DNA of 64,000 bases. Origin: VRUE01 sp963840565 (GTDB taxonomy: Bacteria > Actinomycetota > Thermoleophilia > Solirubrobacterales > 70-9). This document shows positions 10,890 to 18,929 of the stretch, piece after piece (the stretch's first letter is position 1; each line of letters begins with the position of its first letter). The translations under genes were made by a program, and so were the position numbers. The notes beneath the pieces were generated by a model, which made no database searches, was not told the origin of the DNA, and saw only the letters and a program-made list of their open reading frames with translations. The stretch spans positions 868,001 through 932,000 of the forward strand of contig CAWIZH010000002.1 in assembly GCA_963840565.1 (NCBI GenBank), in the 5' to 3' direction.

Positions 10890-12396
10890 TCCTGATCCCT
10901 GCGGCGCAGCTGCAGAGCCTGCGCCATCTGCTCGCGGCCGATCGCCTCGCTGCCGGCGAGGTCGGCGACCGTCTGCGCCAGTCTCAGCACCCGGTCGTGG
11001 GCGCGCCCGCTGAGGCGGCGGCGCGAGTAAGCCTCGGCCAGCAGCGAAGCGGCCGCTCTCGCTCCAGCGCGCACTCGCGCACCTCGCCGGGGCTCATCTC
11101 GGCATTGCAGCGGCCGGGGCCAAGGCGACGTTCCTGGCGCTCGCGGGCGAGCGCTGACCCGCTCGCGGACCGTGGCCGATGGCTCCCCGGCAGGCCCGCC
11201 GATCTCCTCAGCGCTCGGGTTGGCGGATCGCAGCGAGGACGATCGATGCGGTCGGCGAGGGCGCCGCTGAGGCGGGCTTGGTAGCGCTGCACCGCCAGCG
11301 GCGCGCAGCTGCACTCGGGGTCGACCTCGCCGCGCCCGCAGGGACAGGGGTTGGCGGCGGCGACGAGCATGAAGCGACAGGGCAGGTGCCGCCAGGAGCC
11401 GGCGCGGGCGATCGCGACCCAGCCGCTCTCCAGCGGCGCCCGCAGCGCCTCCAGCGTGTCGCGGCGGAACTCGCAGAGCTCGTCGAGGAAGAGGACGCCG
11501 CGGTGGGCGAGCGTCGCCTCGCCGGGACTGGGTGGGTTGCCACCGCCGACCAGGCCGGCCGGGCTGACCGTGTGATGCGGCGCCCGGAACGGCCTGCCGC
11601 CCGTGCCGGCCTCACCGAGCCGACCGCAGGCGCTGGCGATCCGCGCCACCTCCAGCGCCTCGGCGGCGGCCAGCGGCGGCAGGATCGAGGGCAGGCGACT
11701 GGCCGCCAGCGACTTGCCGGCGCCTGGCGGACCGACCATCAGCAGGCTGTGGCCGCCGGCCGCAGCGACCTCGAGCGCGTAGCGAAGGTGGCGCTGACCG
11801 CGCAAATCGGCGAGGTCCGGGCCGGCGCCGCCGGCGCTGCGCGCCAGCGGCATCGGCTGCGGCCGCTCCGGCATCCAGTCGCCCCGCGCAAGCGCCGAGA
11901 GCTGACCGAGGCTCTCGAGGCAGATCACCCCGATCTCTCCGACCAGCGCCGCCTCCGGCCCGTTCTCCGCCGGCACCACGATCGCCTCGATGCCGCGCTC
12001 GCGCGCCGCTTCGGCAATCGCCAGCACCCCGGGCACGGGACGAACCGAGCCGTCGAGGGCCAGCTCGCCGACCAGCGCAAGGCGCGGCAGCTCTCCCAGA
12101 TCGAGCTGCCCAGATGCGGTGAGCAGGGCCGCGGCGATCGCCAGGTCCATCCCCGGGCCGGCCTTGCGCAGGCTGGCCGGCGCCAGGTTGGCGACGATCC
12201 GCCGCAGCGGGAACTCGAAGCCGCAGTTGACCAGCGCCGCGCGCACCCGCTCGCGCGCCTCCCGCACCGCGGCATCGGGCAGGCCGACGACGGAGAAGGC
12301 CGGCAGGCCGCGGTGGACGTCGACCTCGACCCGAACGGGCCGAGCAGAGATGCCGTCGAGGCTGAATGTCTGCGCCGTGGCGAGCACGGAAACCAC
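10886..12396 (-). CDS. comM: ComM/YifB Mg-chelatase-like AAA+ ATPase, frameshifted
   Basis: ATPase of the YifB/ComM group, which in Vibrio acts as a helicase driving branch migration of incoming DNA. It starts VLATAQTFSLDG as the family does. An N-terminal ChlI-like domain is followed by Walker A GPPGAGKS, Walker B GVLFLDELCEF and the zinc-knuckle-like segment AANPCPCGRGEVDPECSC. The C-terminal part (RAHDRVLRLAQTVADLAG) is reached only after breaks in the range 11040-11250. Starts at GTG 12396 or GTG 12387. Its stop overlaps dprA. It is divergent from yraN, whereas these genes usually run in one direction. Confidence 0.9.
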
Positions 12397-12467
12397 GCTA
12401 GGGAGCCGAATCCGACGCGTGGTGCGCAGCTGCGCACGAGTCCGGGAAGCCTTTCTCACGAAAGGCG
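12393..12467. promoter_or_regulatory. Structured divergent region between comM and yraN
   Basis: Three small structures lie in the gap and at its comM edge: ACCACGC pairing with GCGTGGT (12393-12424), a perfect 16-base palindrome GTGCGCAGCTGCGCAC (12422-12437), and the hairpin GCCTTTC-TCAC-GAAAGGC ending near 12467. The gap must hold both outward promoters; no confident -10/-35 pair was identified. The palindrome could be an operator, or this could be one end of the segment inverted together with yraN. Confidence 0.4.
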
Positions 12468-12513
12468 CGCTACCGGCGCGGATCACCCGGAATCGGCCCT
12501 ATCGTCGGCCGCG

Positions 12514-12891
12514 ATGACCGTGCAACGACAACGGATCGGCCGAGCCGCCGAGGACCTGGTCGCCGCCCGCCTCGCCGAGTCCGGCTGGGAGATCGTCGAG
12601 CGCAACGCCCGCACCCGTTTCGGCGAGCTCGACATCGTCGCCCTCGACGGCAGCACCCTCGTCTTCGTCGAGGTCAAGGCCGGCCGCGAGAACTCCGCCT
12701 TCGGCCCCGAGCGCCCGGTCCTCGGCGTCGACCGCCGCAAGCAGCAGCGCGTGCGCCGCCTCGCCACCGCCTGGATGGGCGAACGCCGCGACGCCCCGTA
12801 CTACGCCGAGATCCGCTTCGACGCCGTCGGCGTCACCTTCGACCGCAGCGGCCGGGTCGTCGGCATTGAGCACATCGAGGCCGCCTTCTGA
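12514..12891 (+). CDS. YraN family protein (UPF0102), endonuclease-like fold
   Basis: About 125 residues with the nuclease-fold signature GELDIVALDGSTLVFVEVKA, where E, D and ExK match the predicted active site of this Holliday-junction-resolvase-like family. No function is established. Start is ATG 12514; the open frame extends far upstream only because the strand opposite comM happens to lack stops. It is usually found in the order rnhB-yraN-comM on one strand; here it alone is inverted. Its TGA stop forms the first bases of the long palindrome that follows. Confidence 0.9.
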   Translation: MTVQRQRIGRAAEDLVAARLAESGWEIVERNARTRFGELDIVALDGSTLVFVEVKAGRENSAFGPERPVLGVDRRKQQRVRRLATAWMGERRDAPYYAEIRFDAVGVTFDRSGRVVGIEHIEAAF

Positions 12892-13004
12892 GGCCTATCC
12901 GGTAGGGGTGGAGCGTCTTGTACTTTTTCGGCGCCCACTTTGAGGCGCCAGCAGTATCCGCTCCACCGAAAAAGTTAAGCGGAACCCCTACCGGATAGGC
13001 CTCA
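12889..13004. repeat. Palindromic element A with 21-bp perfect arms
   Basis: Perfect inverted repeat of 21 bp at 12889-12909 and 12984-13004. The arms contain the stop codons of the two convergent genes, yraN and rnhB. Inside are GTGGAGCG (12908-12915) with CGCTCCAC (12959-12966), ACTTTTTCGG (12922-12931) with CCGAAAAAGT (12966-12975), and a central GGCGCC/GGCGCC hairpin. The two inner stems interlock, so together they could form a pseudoknot inside the outer stem. It may act as a bidirectional terminator, but the inner organisation exceeds what termination needs. Confidence 0.9.
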
Positions 13005-13680
13005 GCTCGCCAGCTCCAGCTGTGCATAGGCCACCGATTGGAACGAGCGGCGGTGGAGCGGCGAGATACCGATCCGCTCGATCGCCTCGCGGTGCTCGGG
13101 GGTCGAGTAGCCGACGTGCTCCTCGAAGCCCCAGCCGGGATGGTCGTCGGCGGCGCCGTGCATGTAGCGGTCGCGGGTGACCTTGGCGATCACCGAGGCG
13201 GCGGCGATCGCGGCGCTGTTGCCGTCGCCGCCGATCACGGCGCGATGCGGCACGGCGCAATCGCGCAGCGAGAAGCCATCGACGAGGCAGGTCGCCTCGG
13301 CGCTCGGGGCGCAGCCGTTCCAGCGCGTTGGCCAGGGCTTCGATGTTGGTCACGTGCAGGCCGCGGTCGTCGATGCCGCGGGCGCAGCGGATCACGACGC
13401 TGACCCGGGCAGCGGCGCTGAGCACGCAGGGGAAGAGCTCCGCCCGCTTCTCGACGCTCATCTGCTTCGAGTCGTGCAGGCCGGCGAGCGAGCGCCGGTC
13501 GGCATGGGAGAGCGCCTCGTAGTCGATCAGAACCGCCGCGGCGACGAGCGGCCCGGCGAGGCAGCCACGGCCGGCCTCGTCGGCGCCGGCGACAAGGCGG
13601 CTACCGAGGCCGCGGTCGAAGGCGAAGAGCCGCCGCGTCCGCGCCAGGCGGCGCTGGTGGGCCTTCCCTTGGCGGGAGGC
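13002..13680 (-). CDS. rnhB: Ribonuclease HII, start unclear, frameshifted
   Basis: Removes RNA from RNA-DNA hybrids. The acidic motif VAGADEAGRGCLAGPLVAAA, the DSKQM segment, LVDGF and IAAASVIAKVTRD are all characteristic. A break near 13310 separates the two halves. The reading frame follows lepB directly in the same frame after its TAA; no ATG, GTG or TTG is present before the conserved LFAFDRGLGSRL, so the true start is either a CTG near 13647 or hidden by an indel. The stop lies in the right arm of palindrome A. Position after lepB is the normal order. Confidence 0.88.
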
Positions 13681-14301
13681 TTAGAGGAGGCCGATGCGGT
13701 CAGGCGGCCAGTAGGTGGCAAAGGCCTTGCCGATGATCCATCCGCGGGGCACGGGTCCCCAGAAACGGCTGTCGTCGCTTTCGCCACGGTTGTCGCCCAT
13801 CATGAAGTAGTAGCCGGGTGGAATCTTGATCGGCTTGGGCAAATTGCAGGCAGTGGCGGAGCCGCAGGGCCGAATGTAGGACTCTTCGCTCTTCTCGACC
13901 CCGTTGACGACGGGGTGCCCTTCACGGACGCTGAGCGTGTCGCCGGGACCGGCGACGATGCGCTTGATGAAGTTCTGGCTCGACTCTTCCGGCGTCGGCT
14001 TCGGGCAGGCCTGGCGCGGTCCGTGGGGGGCGCCGCATTCGGTCCCGTTGTCGGCCCCCTTGGGCGGGTGGAAGACGACGATGTCGCCGGGACTGGGATC
14101 GGTGAAGTGGTAGAGGAAGCGGTTGACGAGGACGCGCTGGCCAACGTCCAGCGTCGGTTCCATCGACTGCGAGGGGATCTGGTACGGCTTGATCAGCCAA
14201 GCCTGGATCGCGAGCGCCAGCCCCAGGGCCAGCGCGACGATGACGACCAGCTCTACGAACCCGCCGCCTCGACTTTTCGGCTTCGGGATCGCGAGTTTCA
14301 G
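13681..14301 (-). CDS. lepB: Signal peptidase I
   Basis: Membrane serine protease removing signal peptides. A transmembrane helix (VVIVALALGLALAIQAWL) precedes PYQIPSQSMEPTL, in which the serine before M is the nucleophile; box D has the catalytic lysine (FIKRIVAGPGD) and box E reads MGDNRGESDDSRFWGPV. The only ATG (14163) lies after the catalytic serine, so it cannot be the start. The frame is open upstream to a CTG at 14301 that overlaps the rplS stop as CTGA; this is either a rare start or the sequence hides an ATG. Order rplS-lepB-rnhB is conserved. Confidence 0.88.
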   Translation of the reverse strand: MKLAIPKPKSRGGGFVELVVIVALALGLALAIQAWLIKPYQIPSQSMEPTLDVGQRVLVNRFLYHFTDPSPGDIVVFHPPKGADNGTECGAPHGPRQACPKPTPEESSQNFIKRIVAGPGDTLSVREGHPVVNGVEKSEESYIRPCGSATACNLPKPIKIPPGYYFMMGDNRGESDDSRFWGPVPRGWIIGKAFATYWPPDRIGLL

Positions 14302-15101
14302 GCCGAGTCCCCGCCGGAGTCGTCGGACTTCTCGTCCGGCGCCTCGTCCTCGGCATCATCAGCCGCGGCGTTGTCCTCGGTCTCCCCCGCCTCAGACGCC
14401 TCCGCGTCCACCTCTGCCGCCGTCTCACTTACAGCCTCCGCCGCCGGCTCCTCCGCAGCATCCTCAGCTCCAGCCTCCGGCTCTGCCTCAGGCGCTTTGG
14501 ACTCAACCTCGTCAGCCTTATCCGCCTCGGGCGCAGCCTCGTCAGATGCCGACGCCTCTGCAGCGGGTGGCGTGGAGGTGGGCTCCTCGCCCGCAGCTTG
14601 CGAGGACGAGGAGTCCTCCTCCGCGACAGGACCCGCAGCCCCGGCGCCCTCATCCTGAGCCGCTGCATCTTCCTCGCTCTGGCTGACACCCTCAGCGTCA
14701 ACCGCCTCGGGCTCAGCAGCCGCCGTAGGCGCCGAGATCAGCTCGTCGTCGATCCCCCAGCGCCGCTCGGCGACGCGTGCGGCCTTGCCGATGCGACCGC
14801 GCAGGTAGTAGAGCTTCGCCCGCCGCACTGCACCGCGGGCGGCGATCTCCAGTTTCTCGATCTTCGGCGAGTGCAGCGGAAAGGTCCGCTCGACGCCGAC
14901 GCCGAAGGACTGCTTGCGCACGGTGAAGGTCTCACGTGCGCCCGAGCCCTGTCGCCGCAGGACGATTCCCTCGAAGACCTGGGTGCGGCGGCGGGTGCCC
15001 TCGACGACCTGAAAGTGGACGCGAACGCGATCGCCAGCGTCGAAGGAAGGGAGACCCTTCCTCAGCTGACTTCGCTCGATGTCGTCGATTACGCTGCTCA
15101 T
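14298..15101 (-). CDS. rplS: Ribosomal protein L19 with long acidic C-terminal extension
   Basis: Residues 1-120 or so are a normal L19: FDAGDRVRVHFQVVEG, QVFEGIVLRRQG, TFTVRKQSFGVGVERTFPLH and RAKLYYLRGRIGKAARV. After WGIDDEL about 145 further residues are almost only A, E, D, S and P, giving a disordered acidic tail that more than doubles the protein. The frame is intact with codon use suited to the tail, so it is probably real. Start ATG 15101 (MSSVIDDIE) is preferred over an upstream in-frame ATG at 15152. A tail rich in Glu on a ribosomal surface protein is unusual; its role is unknown. Confidence 0.95.
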   Translation of the reverse strand: MSSVIDDIERSQLRKGLPSFDAGDRVRVHFQVVEGTRRRTQVFEGIVLRRQGSGARETFTVRKQSFGVGVERTFPLHSPKIEKLEIAARGAVRRAKLYYLRGRIGKAARVAERRWGIDDELISAPTAAAEPEAVDAEGVSQSEEDAAAQDEGAGAAGPVAEEDSSSSQAAGEEPTSTPPAAEASASDEAAPEADKADEVESKAPEAEPEAGAEDAAEEPAAEAVSETAAEVDAEASEAGETEDNAAADDAEDEAPDEKSDDSGGDSA

Positions 15102-15158
15102 TGGCGAAAAAAGACCGCCGGGCCCGACATGGGCGCCGCGCGGTGCGGGCAATCGTAC

Positions 15159-15836
15159 CTACTTGGGGCCTTTTTCGAACTGCCCGGCTCGAACCCGGCT
15201 CTGCTCCAGGCGCCAGAGCCGCACTCGCTCGTGGTCGCCGGAGACCAGAACGTCCGGCACCGACCATCCCCGGTACTGGGCAGGACGGGTGTAGTGCGGG
15301 TACTCCGGCATCCCCTCCAGCACCTGGCTGAACGACTCCTCGACCGCGCTGTGCTCGTGCCCGAGAGCCCCCGGCAGCTTCCGCATCACGACGTCGGCAA
15401 CCACCATCGCCGGCATCTCCCCTCCGGCCAGCACATAGCGCCCGATCGAAACCTCGTCATCGGCAAAGTGCTCGTGCACCCGCTCGTCGAACCCCTCATA
15501 GCGACCACAGAGCAGCGCTACGTGAGGCTCCTGGGTCAGCTCGTCGGCAAGTTCGTCGTCGAGCAACCGGCCGGTCGGGGAGAGCAGCACGACCCGCGGC
15601 CTCTCCCCGTTCGGGTAGGCGGCCTGAAGCGCAGCGTCAACGACGTCGACCCGGAGGACCATCCCGGCCCCTCCCCCGTACGGCGCGTCATCGACCTGTC
15701 CGGCCCCCAATGGAGTCGTATCGCGGTAGTTGAAGAGCCGAAGCTCATTCCCTTCGCCCAACGCGTTCTGAACCGAGCGCTGAGACTGGAACCAGTCGAA
15801 AGCCTCCGGGAAGAAAGTGAAGATGTCGAGCTTCAT
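15159..15836 (-). CDS. trmD: tRNA (guanine-37-N1)-methyltransferase
   Basis: SPOUT-fold enzyme making m1G37 next to the anticodon, preventing frameshifting. Motifs: LDIFTFFPEAFDWF, DDAPYGGGAGMVLR, LLCGRYEGFDERV, EVSIGRYVLAGGEMPAM and PHYTRPAQYRG. Length 225 residues is usual. It sits between rplS and the khpA-rpsP pair, as is common, but the rimM gene that normally lies between khpA and trmD is absent and is replaced by palindromic element B. Confidence 0.96.
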   Translation of the reverse strand: MKLDIFTFFPEAFDWFQSQRSVQNALGEGNELRLFNYRDTTPLGAGQVDDAPYGGGAGMVLRVDVVDAALQAAYPNGERPRVVLLSPTGRLLDDELADELTQEPHVALLCGRYEGFDERVHEHFADDEVSIGRYVLAGGEMPAMVVADVVMRKLPGALGHEHSAVEESFSQVLEGMPEYPHYTRPAQYRGWSVPDVLVSGDHERVRLWRLEQSRVRAGQFEKGPK

Positions 15837-15858
15837 GTCTTCATCTTGCCTGGCGCAA

Positions 15859-15979
15859 GGGCGGGTCGGGGGTGTCTGGGCACGGGCGGCGTCATGTTTT
15901 TCGCACAGACAACTCAGCGAGAGAAACTGGACTTAGAGGCGAAAAACCCAGCCCGGGCCCAGACACCCCCGACCCGCCC
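15859..15979. repeat. Palindromic element B with 23-bp perfect arms
   Basis: Perfect inverted repeat at 15859-15881 and 15957-15979, rich in runs of G and C. A further CGGGC/GCCCG pair and an inner stem GTTTTTCGC (15896-15904) with GCGAAAAAC (15939-15947) lie within it. The inner T5/A5 stem resembles the one in element A. It occupies nearly the whole gap between khpA and trmD, exactly where rimM is expected in other genomes. Confidence 0.9.
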
Positions 15980-15983
15980 CCGT

Positions 15984-16214
15984 TCAATCAAGAATGTCGA
16001 CGATGACGCGCCGATCCAACCGCACAGCAGCAGCCTTGGCGATCGTCCTGATCGCGTTCGCCACCCGCCCGCCCTTGCCGATGACGCGGCCAAGGTCGTC
16101 CTCGGCGACGGTGATCTCGTAGACCAAGTCGCCGTCCTCTTCCATCTCCTCGACCACGACCGCGCCGGGATCCTCGACCAGCGATTTGACGAGGAACTCC
16201 AGCAGCTCGGTCAT
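15984..16214 (-). CDS. khpA: KH-domain RNA-binding protein KhpA
   Basis: 76-residue single KH domain protein with the nucleic-acid-binding loop VIGKGGRVANAIR (GxxG motif). KhpA partners KhpB in other bacteria and binds many RNAs. It follows rpsP by 12 bases, the standard arrangement. ATG start, intact frame. Confidence 0.93.
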   Translation of the reverse strand: MTELLEFLVKSLVEDPGAVVVEEMEEDGDLVYEITVAEDDLGRVIGKGGRVANAIRTIAKAAAVRLDRRVIVDILD

Positions 16215-16226
16215 CGACCAGCCGTC

Positions 16227-16481
16227 CTAGCTGCCGGAGGCGGCGATGCCCTTGGTGCGCAGCAGCGTGGCGACCGTCTCCGAGGGCTGAGCGCCGTGCT
16301 CGAGCCAGTGCTTGGCGCGCTCCTCGTCGAGCTCGATCGTCGAGGGCTCGGTCTGCGGGTTGTAGCGGCCGATCGTCTCGATCGTGCGCCCGTCTCGCGG
16401 CGAGCGCTTGTCGGCGACGACGATCCGCCAGATCGGGTTCTTCTTCGACCCGACTCGTCTTAGTCTGATTCGTACGGCCAT
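16227..16481 (-). CDS. rpsP: Ribosomal protein S16
   Basis: 84 residues, beginning MAVRIRLRRVGSKKNPIWRI and continuing VADKRSPRDGRTIETIGRYN, which is diagnostic of S16, a small-subunit protein needed for 30S assembly. Located just downstream of ffh on the same strand, with khpA next, matching the usual ffh-rpsP-khpA order. Confidence 0.97.
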   Translation of the reverse strand: MAVRIRLRRVGSKKNPIWRIVVADKRSPRDGRTIETIGRYNPQTEPSTIELDEERAKHWLEHGAQPSETVATLLRTKGIAASGS

Positions 16482-16496
16482 CTGGACTGCGGCAGG

Positions 16497-17864
16497 TTAG
16501 CGCCTGCGTATCTTCGGGCGCGGCGCGGTCCCGCTGATCTGGGCGAGCTGCTGCGCGTCGGGCATCTTTCCCGAGGCCATATGGCGCATCATCTTGCGCA
16601 TCTGGTCGAACTGCTTGACCAGCTGGTTGACCTGCTGGATCTTGGTCCCCGAGCCGTTGGCGATGCGTTTGCGGCGCGATCCCTTGATCAGCCCCGGGTT
16701 GGCCCGCTCTTCCGGCGTCATCGAGAGGATGATCGCCTCGACCCGGTCGAGCTCGCGCTCGTCGACGTCGGCGTTCTTCAGCTGCTTCATCGCCCCCATC
16801 CCCGGCAGCATCCCGAGCAGGCCGCTGATCGGGCCCATTTTGCGCACCTGCTTGAGCTGCTGGAGGAAGTCCTCGAGCGTGAAGTTGTTGCTCTTCATTT
16901 TCTGTTCGAGATCGAGCGCCTGTTTCTCGTCGATCTGCTGCTCGGCTTTCTCGATCAGGCTGAGCACGTCGCCCATACCGAGGATGCGCGAGGCCATCCG
17001 GTCGGGGTGGAAGCGGTCGAAGGCCTCGAGTTTCTCCCCGGTGGAAGCGAAGAGGATCGGCTTGCCGGTCACCGCCTTGACCGAGAGCGCGGCGCCGCCG
17101 CGGGCATCGCCGTCGAGCTTGGTCATCACGACGCCGTCGAACTCGGCCGCCTCGGCGAAGGACTCGGCGACGCCGACGGCGTCCTGGCCGGTCATCGCGT
17201 CGACGACGAGCAGCACGTCGTGCGGCTTGACCCGCTTGCGGATCCGCGACAGCTCGTCCATCAGGTCCTGGTCGATGTGGAGGCGGCCGGCGGTGTCGAC
17301 GATCAGCACATCGCGGTTCTCTTCGCGGGCGCGGTCGAGCGCCCAGCCGGCGATCTCGACCGGGTCGGCGTCGGTGCCTTTCTCGTAGACGTGGGCGCCG
17401 GCGCGCTTGCCAACCGTGACCAGCTGCTCGACCGCGGCGGGCCGGTAGACGTCGCAGGCGGCGAGGGCGACGTTCTTCTTGCCGGACTCGCCGAGGAAGC
17501 GGGCCAGCTTGGCGCAGGCCGTGGTCTTACCGGAACCCTGCAGGCCGGCCATCAGGATCACGGTCGGGCCCCCCGAGGCGAAGGCGAGCTCGCGGCCCGT
17601 CCCTCCCATCAGCCCGGTCAGCTCCTCGTTGACGATCTTGACCACCTGCTGGCCCGGATCAAGGCTGTTCAGCACGTCGGCGCCGAGGCAGCGCTCCTTC
17701 AGCGTCGCGGTGAAGGTTTTGACGACCTTGAAGTTGACGTCGGCCTCGAGCAGGGCAAGGCGGATCTCCCGCATCGCCCCATCGACGTCGGACTCATTCA
17801 GCTTGCCCCGCGAGCGGACCTCGGAGAGCGTCGCCTGCAGCCGGTCTGAAAGCTGATCGAACAT
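16497..17864 (-). CDS. ffh: Signal recognition particle GTPase Ffh
   Basis: SRP54 homologue, 455 residues, which binds signal sequences and 4.5S RNA and targets ribosomes to the membrane. NG domain: helical N region, P-loop GLQGSGKTT, DTAGRLHID and TKLDGDARGG. The C-terminal M domain is methionine-rich and carries the RNA-binding segment RRKRIANGSG. The frame is intact. Adjacent ftsY encodes its receptor on the same strand, so both halves of the targeting system are made together. Confidence 0.97.
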   Translation of the reverse strand: MFDQLSDRLQATLSEVRSRGKLNESDVDGAMREIRLALLEADVNFKVVKTFTATLKERCLGADVLNSLDPGQQVVKIVNEELTGLMGGTGRELAFASGGPTVILMAGLQGSGKTTACAKLARFLGESGKKNVALAACDVYRPAAVEQLVTVGKRAGAHVYEKGTDADPVEIAGWALDRAREENRDVLIVDTAGRLHIDQDLMDELSRIRKRVKPHDVLLVVDAMTGQDAVGVAESFAEAAEFDGVVMTKLDGDARGGAALSVKAVTGKPILFASTGEKLEAFDRFHPDRMASRILGMGDVLSLIEKAEQQIDEKQALDLEQKMKSNNFTLEDFLQQLKQVRKMGPISGLLGMLPGMGAMKQLKNADVDERELDRVEAIILSMTPEERANPGLIKGSRRKRIANGSGTKIQQVNQLVKQFDQMRKMMRHMASGKMPDAQQLAQISGTAPRPKIRRR

Positions 17865-17881
17865 CGCAGCGGAGCTTAGGG

Positions 17882-17933
17882 GACTGACTTCGCCTTTATG
17901 CGGCCTATTGGACTGAAAAAGACGAAGTCAGTC
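17882..17933. repeat. Palindromic element C with 11-bp arms between ffh and ftsY
   Basis: GACTGACTTCG at 17882-17892 pairs with CGAAGTCAGTC at 17923-17933 around a 30-base loop containing an A5 run. The right arm contains the ftsY stop codon. It could be a terminator or attenuator between ftsY and ffh, and follows the same stop-in-arm pattern as the longer elements. Confidence 0.75.
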
Positions 17934-18929
17934 TTCGCTGAGCAGGGCGTTGGCGAAATCGGTCGGGTCGAAGGGGCGTAGGTCCTCGAGCTGCTCTCCC
18001 GTGCCGATCAGCTTTACCGGGATCTCCAGCTCGGCCGCGATCGCCAGCACGATGCCGCCCTTGGCGGTGCCGTCGAGCTTGGTCAGGACGACGCCGTCGA
18101 CCTCGGCGGCCTCGGCGAAGATCTTCGCCTGGCGCAGGCCGTTCTGGCCGGTGGTCGCGTCGATCGAGAGCAGGGTCTCGTGCGGGGCGCCGGGCATCTG
18201 CTTGGCGATCACCCGCCGCACCTTGGCCAGCTCGTCCATCAGGTTGCTCTGCGTGTGCAGGCGCCCGGCGGTGTCGACGATGACGACGTCAGCGCCGCGG
18301 GCGCGGGCGGCGGCGATCGCGTCGAAGGCAACGGCGCCGGGGTCGCCGCCCTCGGCCGAGCGCACCAGTTCGGCCCCGGCCCGGTCGGCCCACTCGGCGA
18401 GCTGCTCGGCGGCGGCGGCGCGGTAGGTGTCGGCGGCGCCAAGGACGACGGAGAGGCCGAATTCCTTCGAAAGGTGCCAGGCGATCTTGCCGATCGTCGT
18501 CGTCTTGCCGGTGCCGTTGACGCCGACCATCAGCAGCACCGCGGGTTCGCCGCTGAGGTCGATCGGAGCGCGAGCGGTGCCGGCGACCTCGGCGAGGATC
18601 TCGATCAGGCGCGCCCGCACCGCCTCGCCGTCGGCGGCGACGCTGCCGCCCTCGACCTCGTGCTCGAGCCGTTCGACCACCTTGGCCGTCGTCGTCGCGC
18701 CGGCGTCGGCCAGGATCAGCGCCTCCTCGAGGCGCTCCCAGGTCTCCTCGTCGATGCGATCGAAGAGGCTGGCCGAGAGCTCCTCCCTCAGCGCTTTGCG
18801 GCTCTTGGAGAGGCTCTCGCGCAGGCGGCGGAAGACGCCGCGGCGCCCGGCCTCGGACTCAGCCTCGGACGAGGCCTCCGTCGCCGTCCGCGATCCCAGG
18901 TCGAGAATCTCCTGCCAGCTGGTCGCCAT
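17928..18929 (-). CDS. ftsY: SRP receptor GTPase FtsY
   Basis: 333 residues: a short acidic N-terminal part, then the NG domain with P-loop GVNGTGKTTTIGKIA, DTYRAAAAEQL, DTAGRLHTQSNLMDELAK, TKLDGTAKGG and GTGEQLEDLRPFD. It docks SRP at the membrane together with Ffh. Intact frame. Its first 70 bases overlap the C-terminal codons of the acyltransferase gene upstream, which implies translational coupling or an over-long acyltransferase tail. Confidence 0.96.
   Translation of the reverse strand: MATSWQEILDLGSRTATEASSEAESEAGRRGVFRRLRESLSKSRKALREELSASLFDRIDEETWERLEEALILADAGATTTAKVVERLEHEVEGGSVAADGEAVRARLIEILAEVAGTARAPIDLSGEPAVLLMVGVNGTGKTTTIGKIAWHLSKEFGLSVVLGAADTYRAAAAEQLAEWADRAGAELVRSAEGGDPGAVAFDAIAAARARGADVVIVDTAGRLHTQSNLMDELAKVRRVIAKQMPGAPHETLLSIDATTGQNGLRQAKIFAEAAEVDGVVLTKLDGTAKGGIVLAIAAELEIPVKLIGTGEQLEDLRPFDPTDFANALLSED

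Noticed and set aside
605..13680. Programmed frameshifting in ilvD, dprA, comM and others
   Set aside because: Breaks are many, fall at unrelated sites without slippery motifs and restore conserved sequence; sequence error is simpler.
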